A stretch of DNA of 64,000 nt from Rhabditoides inermis (taxonomy: Eukaryota > Nematoda > Chromadorea > Rhabditida > Rhabditidae), in the NCBI GenBank assembly GCA_963966185.1, contig CAWZYM010000398.1, positions 711,001 to 775,000 of the forward strand. Reading direction: 5' to 3'. Below the pieces are notes generated by a model. It had not been told where the DNA came from and did no database searches. It saw only the letters and a program-made list of their open reading frames with translations. This document shows, piece after piece, positions 58,812 through 64,000 of this stretch. The position numbers and the translations under genes were made by a program. Each line of letters starts with the position of its first letter. Positions within the stretch are counted from its first letter, which is position 1.

Positions 58812-61800
58812 ATGAGCGCCTACTATCCGTCTACCTCTCCGGGCAGTATCAAATCCGAGGTGTCTCCGCCGATTCCCGACTATTCCGATCCGCCGCCCTA
58901 TCAACAGGTGCGTTTCAATGTTTCTCTACAGCTCGCATGTCTTCTATTGCAGAACGGCACCTCTCCCACAGTAGCCTGGCCGGCGCCGTATCCGTACACG
59001 CGGTGGGAGCACGCGGTTCCGGGTACGGTACCGGCGGAGCATACGGTGCCGCCGGCCGAGTACCCCTTCGCCGCCTTCCACCCGGATGACAGCGCGAGCT
59101 ACCGCGAGCTGCCCTCGTCGGACGAGCGCCAGTTCTACTTCTACCAGCAGCAGCAGCCGCAGACGAACAATACAGCGCCATCGCCCACAGGTACTGCGTG
59201 ATTAGACGCGTTGCGTGGATCGAACCGCGTAGCAGCGCCGTTCGCTCGCTAGTGTCTACCCTGCTGTGTTGGTTTTCACTTTCTCGATATGCTCGTGTGT
59301 GTGTCGACGAAGAAACAGTTCCACTCGTCACATTTCTTCGCCCCATCTCGCGCCCTGCCACGACTCTCTTTTGCAATTCGGGGATGATGCTGTGGCGCCG
59401 CTGTAATGTACAGGGATCTGTTGGCATCTCTCTGTCTCTCTCGCCTAGACACGCGCGGTGGGGGCCCGCTTGCGCAACCACTCTCGCACCCCTCTCCCCT
59501 CTCACCCTCGCGCACTCTCTAACTGCGAGAGGACCCTCCTGACTCACTATCCACCGCAATTTGCATACCTCATTTTGGGGTGCGAGAGACACTCTGTTTG
59601 GCATTTTGCTGCAATGTCAGAGCGGTTAGTCAGCAGCGAATGAGACACGCCGAAGACTCATCGCAGCGATCATCATAAATGAAACGAATCCGGGGGAAAA
59701 CAATGATGTTGTCAGATTCGTCGACGTCTTTGGAGCCGGCGACGTTCACGCCAGCCGTCTCGAATGGGAAGCCGGTGCTGATATGCAAGGTGTGCGACGA
59801 CAAGGCGAGCGGCTACCACTACGGAGTCACCAGCTGCGAGGGATGCAAGGTACGGTTCTTTTGTAGTTTGATACTTTCACTCAGGTTTTGTTCCTGTATG
59901 TTTCATGAATGTAGTGTGATCATGTTACTGTCCGCAACCCTAGACAGTTTGTCTCCTAATAATGGGGCCAGCAGACTTTTCCCTGCTCCTCTATCTCGCG
60001 CATCACGTTGTCAGTGATTTACGATTGATATCACGTGTGTTGATTTCGATCAATACTACCGTACCACTGAGGTAGAGAGAGGGTGGGCGAGAGAGTGTGG
60101 AGACGCGAGAGGGCGCAGAGGCGCGGTACCGTTGTTTGATTTGCATCTCGTGTGTGGCGTTGCGCAACACGGCAACAGCCCACACACACTGCCTGGTGGT
60201 GGGCGAGGAGGAATATCGATTTACCTATTCTCGGGATCACGGGTAAACAAAGCCCTCCAGGTCTAGACGAGATAACGACAACTGCACATGACTAACTGGT
60301 AAAATGACGGAAATCACAATAGAGTTAAGCTGAAAATCATGTGGGAAGTGATAACTGACACTGTAAAGTAAACACAAAACACTGTCAGGGTTTCCAGATG
60401 ATGAAAATGACATTGAATTCTACAATACCCATTCAGGGAAATACACCTTTATTTTTACCTGTACGATTCAGGGCTTCTTCCGGCGCTCGATCCAGAAGCA
60501 GATGGAGTACCGGTGTCTGCAGACGGGCAAGTGTCAGGTGTACCGGGGCAACCGCAACCGCTGCCAGCACTGCCGCTTCCGCAAGTGCCTCGCCGTCGGA
60601 ATGAGCCGCGACTGTGAGTAGCCTTTGCATTCCTCAATCCACCATAGTGATACGTTCCCATCTTTTTTGTTCGTTGTGCACTGGTTTATCCACAGGTGCA
60701 GACAAACGGACTACTGTTCTCTACTCTTTCTATGCATCTTATTCCAGCCGTCCGGTATGGTCGTCTTCTCAAAAGAAGCCGGGACGAGGACTCTGACACG
60801 TCCACATCCACCGAGCAGCCCGATTCGACCACCCACGACGCGCCCGCCGTCAAGCAGGAGGCCGTCGAGCAGTTTCCCCAAGTCACCGTGAGTCTGCTTA
60901 TTTGTGTTCTTGTTTATATTTACGGTTTCTAGGCGGATCCGGTGGATGCGAACATGATTGATGTCTACACACGCACGATCGGCAAGAAGTGTGACTATTA
61001 CAGCCCGCCCGTCTACGTGAGTGCCTATTTTCAGATTCGTGTCTGTGCACTTGATAACTGCTATGATTAGATACACTCATTAGTGGGGGGTTCTGCACTC
61101 TAGTTGACGTCATGTTTGTTTGTAGTCGCCCCACACCACCGACCGACTCGCGCTCTGGCAGCAATTCGCGCAGCACATCGGAGCCGACATACAGGTGTGC
61201 TGATTATAACATTTTAATGGTAATATTTATCAGTTGTACAATGAGTACAATCACTAGATCAAAGTGGAAAACGGAGAAACAAAAAGTTACAATGCGATGC
61301 TACAATGTGCAGAAACTTCGCAAAAGGCATTAATCAATATTAACTCATCGACCGATTCCAGAACATGGTGGAGTTTGCGAAGAGCGTGCCCGGGTTCTAC
61401 TCGCTGCACAACGCCGATCAACTCACCCTCATCAAGGTAAGATGGCTCGCACGGCCGTAAACTGTAAACCGTTTATGAATGTCGTAAATCACTACTATCT
61501 ACTCTAGTTCGATTATCTGCCGGTGATAGATCGACTCTTATGCAAAAATAGACGAGAGCTGTCGTTGGAAAATCAGCATGTGGTGTAGTGCCATAGTCTT
61601 TCATAGACCCACTCCGCAGAGTAATCTCTTGAATCGGGGGAATACCTTCACCTTTACCTTTCATATATGTGATAGGGCAGAAGTGTATGCTTTGTAGGAT
61701 GTGCGAGCGTGTTTTGCTTGTACCATTTTCGACTATCTACTCTAGTTGATTGTCTGTCGGTAATATATCGAAGCTGTATTGATGAACATATTTCAGAGCA

Positions 61801-61947
61801 CATTCTTCGAGTGCTGGCTGATTCGGGCTGCGTCGCAGCTGCCACAGGGAGTCACCCTATGCGACAACGTCACCTTCACTTTCGCCCAGCTGCAGACCGT
61901 GTATGGACAGGAGGTAGGGGAGAGAGGGAGGGAGGGAGGGAGGGAGG

Positions 61948-61978
<31 letters not shown>

Positions 61979-62750
61979 GCGGGAGAGAGAGAAGAGGAAG
62001 AGAGAGAGAGAGGAAATAAATAGAAAGAAGGAAGTTGTGAGAAGAGAGATGACGTTCCTCTTCAGCTCGCCAACTCTATCTCTAACGTGTGTGCGTCGAT
62101 CCAAAGCCTCGGTCTCACCGACGTCCAGAAGGCCCTCTTCACTGCCGTCATTCTCATCGCCGGAGGTACCATTTATTTCCTTGTCATTGTTTGTGTCTAT
62201 TTAAATAATGCAAAATCAACGATAATCCAGTGGATGAGATCAAATCGACAGCGTGCTTACTAACGCTCGCTCACGACAGAGAGGAGACAATTAGAGCCCA
62301 AGTTCGCCTCGTGCATAGCCGTCGTTTGCAGAGCCGTCGTCGCAGCAGCGTCCGCGCTTCGAGGCGCCCACCGACGTGGACGCCCTCCGGGAGCAGGCGC
62401 AGAAGGTGCTCGCCGCAAAGTGCAGCGCCCAACTATACGCCAAACTGATCGACATGCGGCTACAGATGCGACTCATCGGTGAGTGGCGTCACACTTTCAC
62501 ATTTTGAACCGGAAAAATGGACGATAACATCAAATTATCAAACTCGAATATCAAAATGAGTCTGTTGACTGTCGGTGTTGCAGCGAACGCGCACACGATC
62601 TGTCTGTCGTGGCTGCGGCTGCGGCGGCAGCAGGCGGCCATCCCGCCCCTCTACTCCGAGATCAACAACCTCGACCACGGACCCCTCATCGCCGACGAGA
62701 AACCCATCCTCGTCGACACACCGCACTCCAACCCCCTCCACGTCCTGTGA
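58812..62750 (+). CDS. sex-1: Nuclear receptor of the E78/SEX-1 (NR1E/NR1G) type
   Basis: Twelve exons: 58812-58907, 58953-59190, 59716-59849, 60472-60613, 60748-60887, 60933-61016, 61126-61194, 61362-61436, 61797-61913, 62066-62165, 62332-62478, 62584-62750. They give 502 codons plus stop. The ATG directly follows TTTCAG, so it is probably trans-spliced. Residues 1-130 are Pro/Tyr/Gln-rich. The DNA-binding domain starts at C135 ([20 protein letters not shown]), with P-box CEGCK and then [35 protein letters not shown] and the extension [12 protein letters not shown] follow. This combination matches insect E78, whose C. elegans relative is SEX-1, an X-signal element in sex determination. The ligand-binding domain occupies about 240-502 ([27 protein letters not shown]). 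In-frame ATGs at 59679 and 59706 before exon 3 could start a shorter isoform. The family is well supported; one-to-one orthology with sex-1 is less certain. Confidence 0.82.
61486..61785. repeat. Direct repeat pair in a nuclear receptor intron
   Basis: CTATCTACTCTAGTT followed by GATT(A/G)TCTG(C/T)CGGT occurs at about 61494-61530 and again at about 61733-61765, both in the intron 61437-61796. The copies may reflect a local duplication. Confidence 0.6.
61918..62015. repeat. GA/GGA purine tract in a nuclear receptor intron
   Basis: About 100 bp of GGGA and GA units begins immediately after the donor of the exon ending at 61913. Confidence 0.9.
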
Positions 62751-63076
62751 GAGGGTGCACTTGCTCAAGTCGCCACCAGCGACTTTTGGGGAATGGCCCA
62801 ACGCGAGTCTTGTCAACTGCCTTCGTATGTGTGTGTGTGTGTATGTATGCGCCCCCTGTGTCATTCCATCGAGTATGCCCATATATTTGTAAATCATGAT
62901 GTGTACACCATGTCTCTCTCGCGCCGATTGTGATAGATCGTCGATTGCTGCTCTCCCCTTTCACTGCTCTCCTGATACTCTTCCTCTGCTACTTTCCACT
63001 CCTCCTCCTCCCCCGCCGTCTTTCCCCCCTTACACATATGAGCCGAAAAGATTGTTGTATAGCATCGCCTGTCTGT

Positions 63077-63099
63077 AATAAATAAAGATTTATTTATAT
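63077..63099. terminator. Bidirectional poly(A) signals between converging genes
   Basis: Two overlapping AATAAA on the plus strand (63077-63082 and 63081-63086) are followed at once by TTTATT (63090-63095), which is AATAAA on the minus strand. The block is nearly palindromic. It lies between the nuclear receptor stop (62750) and the minus-strand stop (63263), so it probably ends both transcripts. Confidence 0.7.
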
Positions 63100-63262
63100 A
63101 TGAAACAGAGTGTAAAAAGCGTGATGATGTGTATCGCAATATTATGGCAAAGCCGGCGGCCACACAACACAAAAAAAAACTGGACAGTGGATGGAACAAA
63201 CAGAAACAGAATCACAATTATGCCTACATATACATGGGATGGAGGGGTACCCGGAAGAGAGA

Positions 63263-63940
63263 TTAGATTCCGTAGGAGGGATCCTGCTTGACCTCCTTGA
63301 TCGGCTCGTGTTGCACGGGCTGCACTGGGACAGGCTGGGCCTGGGCCGGCTGGGCTTGGGCAGGCTGGGCCTGGGCCGGCTGGGCTTGGGCCGGTTGGGC
63401 GGCGGCGGGCAGCGGCTGTGCGCGAGGCGCCTCCTGCACCTGCTCCTGAAATGGAGAGAGAATAGACGTACGGAAATGTCACTGGTATACAATTTTACCT
63501 ATAACCATATAATATTCATCCCTACTGAAATCACTCATGCAATGATCTACCGTTGTCGTGCAATATTTACGTGATAAATCGAGCTGGAACCCGTACGTGA
63601 CGCAAAAGAAAACCATTTCTACAAAACAAAGGAAAACATGACTCACCGCAGCGTGGACCTGCTGGGCCTGCTGCTGGTTGTTGTTGACTCCCTGGTGGAC
63701 GTTTGCTTGGATGGGCGCCGCGGTCACCGGGTCGTAGGCGTGGTCGCCCCAGCCTGCTGAATCACACTATGAGAAGAGGGGATCGGATGGGGGGGGGGGA
63801 GAGAGATGGAGGGAGAGGGAGAGAGAGAGAGGGAGAGAGAGCCCCCGATGTCCGCAATGTTACCTTGCTGCTTGGCGTACTCCTCCTCAAACTTCTGCAG
63901 CTCCTCGTCCGTGTACACATGAAACGAGCATATTACTTGA
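63263..63940 (-). CDS. Gln/Pro/Ala-rich C-terminal protein fragment (5' partial)
   Basis: Exons on the minus strand: one ending at 63864 (start not fixed, near 63940 or beyond the window), 63756-63647, 63445-63263. The first exon has YTDEELQKFEEEYAKQQ, and the next continues AGWGDHAYDPVTAAPIQ. The final exon has five or more AQAQP units and ends VKQDPSYGI. The EELxxFEEEYxxQQ-GW pattern recalls the C-terminal part of invertebrate nucleobindins, a Golgi and secreted Ca-binding family, but the EF hands are not in the window and this is only a suggestion. The first exon has no good TTTCAG acceptor. CAAG at about 63934 is the best candidate. Confidence 0.55.
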
Positions 63941-64000
63941 TTATTCCTCCCAGAACACGAAGGTTCCAAACCAGACGATATTATCGATAGGCGTTTTTCT

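Overview
The window is nuclear DNA of a free-living-type chromadorean nematode. The genes are dense and lie on both strands. Exons are short (mostly 50-150 nt) and introns are GT-AG with a TTTCAG/TTTNCAG acceptor. Several genes have an acceptor-like site directly before the start codon, as expected for spliced-leader trans-splicing. Two genes are recognisably nematode: a THAP-domain-fused CtBP (ctbp-1) and a D1-like dopamine receptor (dop-1). The many very short exons suggest a Pristionchus-like diplogastrid more than Caenorhabditis, but that is inference. No bacterial or viral block, CRISPR array or rRNA is visible.

Layout, left to right: a RUN/PH protein of PLEKHM2/SKIP type (-, 1-2884, its 3' end outside the window); a 44-residue ORF (+, 5019-5153); ctbp-1 (-, 5724-15581, 21 exons); a divergent small GTPase (+, 16995-18909); a secreted Cys-rich helical protein (+, 19238-20545); the TFIID subunit TAF3 with histone fold and PHD finger (+, 21572-28094); dop-1 (-, 28791-34516); a second divergent small GTPase (-, 36381-39429); a Dpy-30-motif protein and, just upstream, a 50-residue six-Cys secreted peptide (-, 40007-42067, possible operon); a Ly6-like GPI-anchored protein (-, 42771-44541); a forkhead factor (-, 45451-47818); an MFSD11/UNC-93-like transporter (-, 48673-53704); a peroxisomal enoyl-CoA isomerase with a C-terminal SKL (+, 54228-56695); an E78/SEX-1-type nuclear receptor (+, 58812-62750); and the end of a Gln/Pro/Ala-rich protein (-, 63263-about 63940). 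All exon joins were worked out by hand. In each complete model the exon lengths sum to a whole number of codons and the phases agree.

The genes do not form one pathway. Shared themes are chromatin and transcription (ctbp-1, taf-3, the forkhead and nuclear-receptor genes, the Dpy-30 protein), signalling (dop-1, two GTPases, the Ly6 protein) and organelle biology (PLEKHM2-like, peroxisomal isomerase, MFSD11).

The most unusual non-genic object is an approximately 0.8 kb foldback element in an MFSD11 intron. Each arm carries a tRNA-like unit with A-box and B-box sequences. Introns are also rich in long purine/pyrimidine, TG and TA microsatellites, including about 0.87 kb of polypyrimidine in the isomerase gene and about 0.23 kb of TG in the second GTPase gene.
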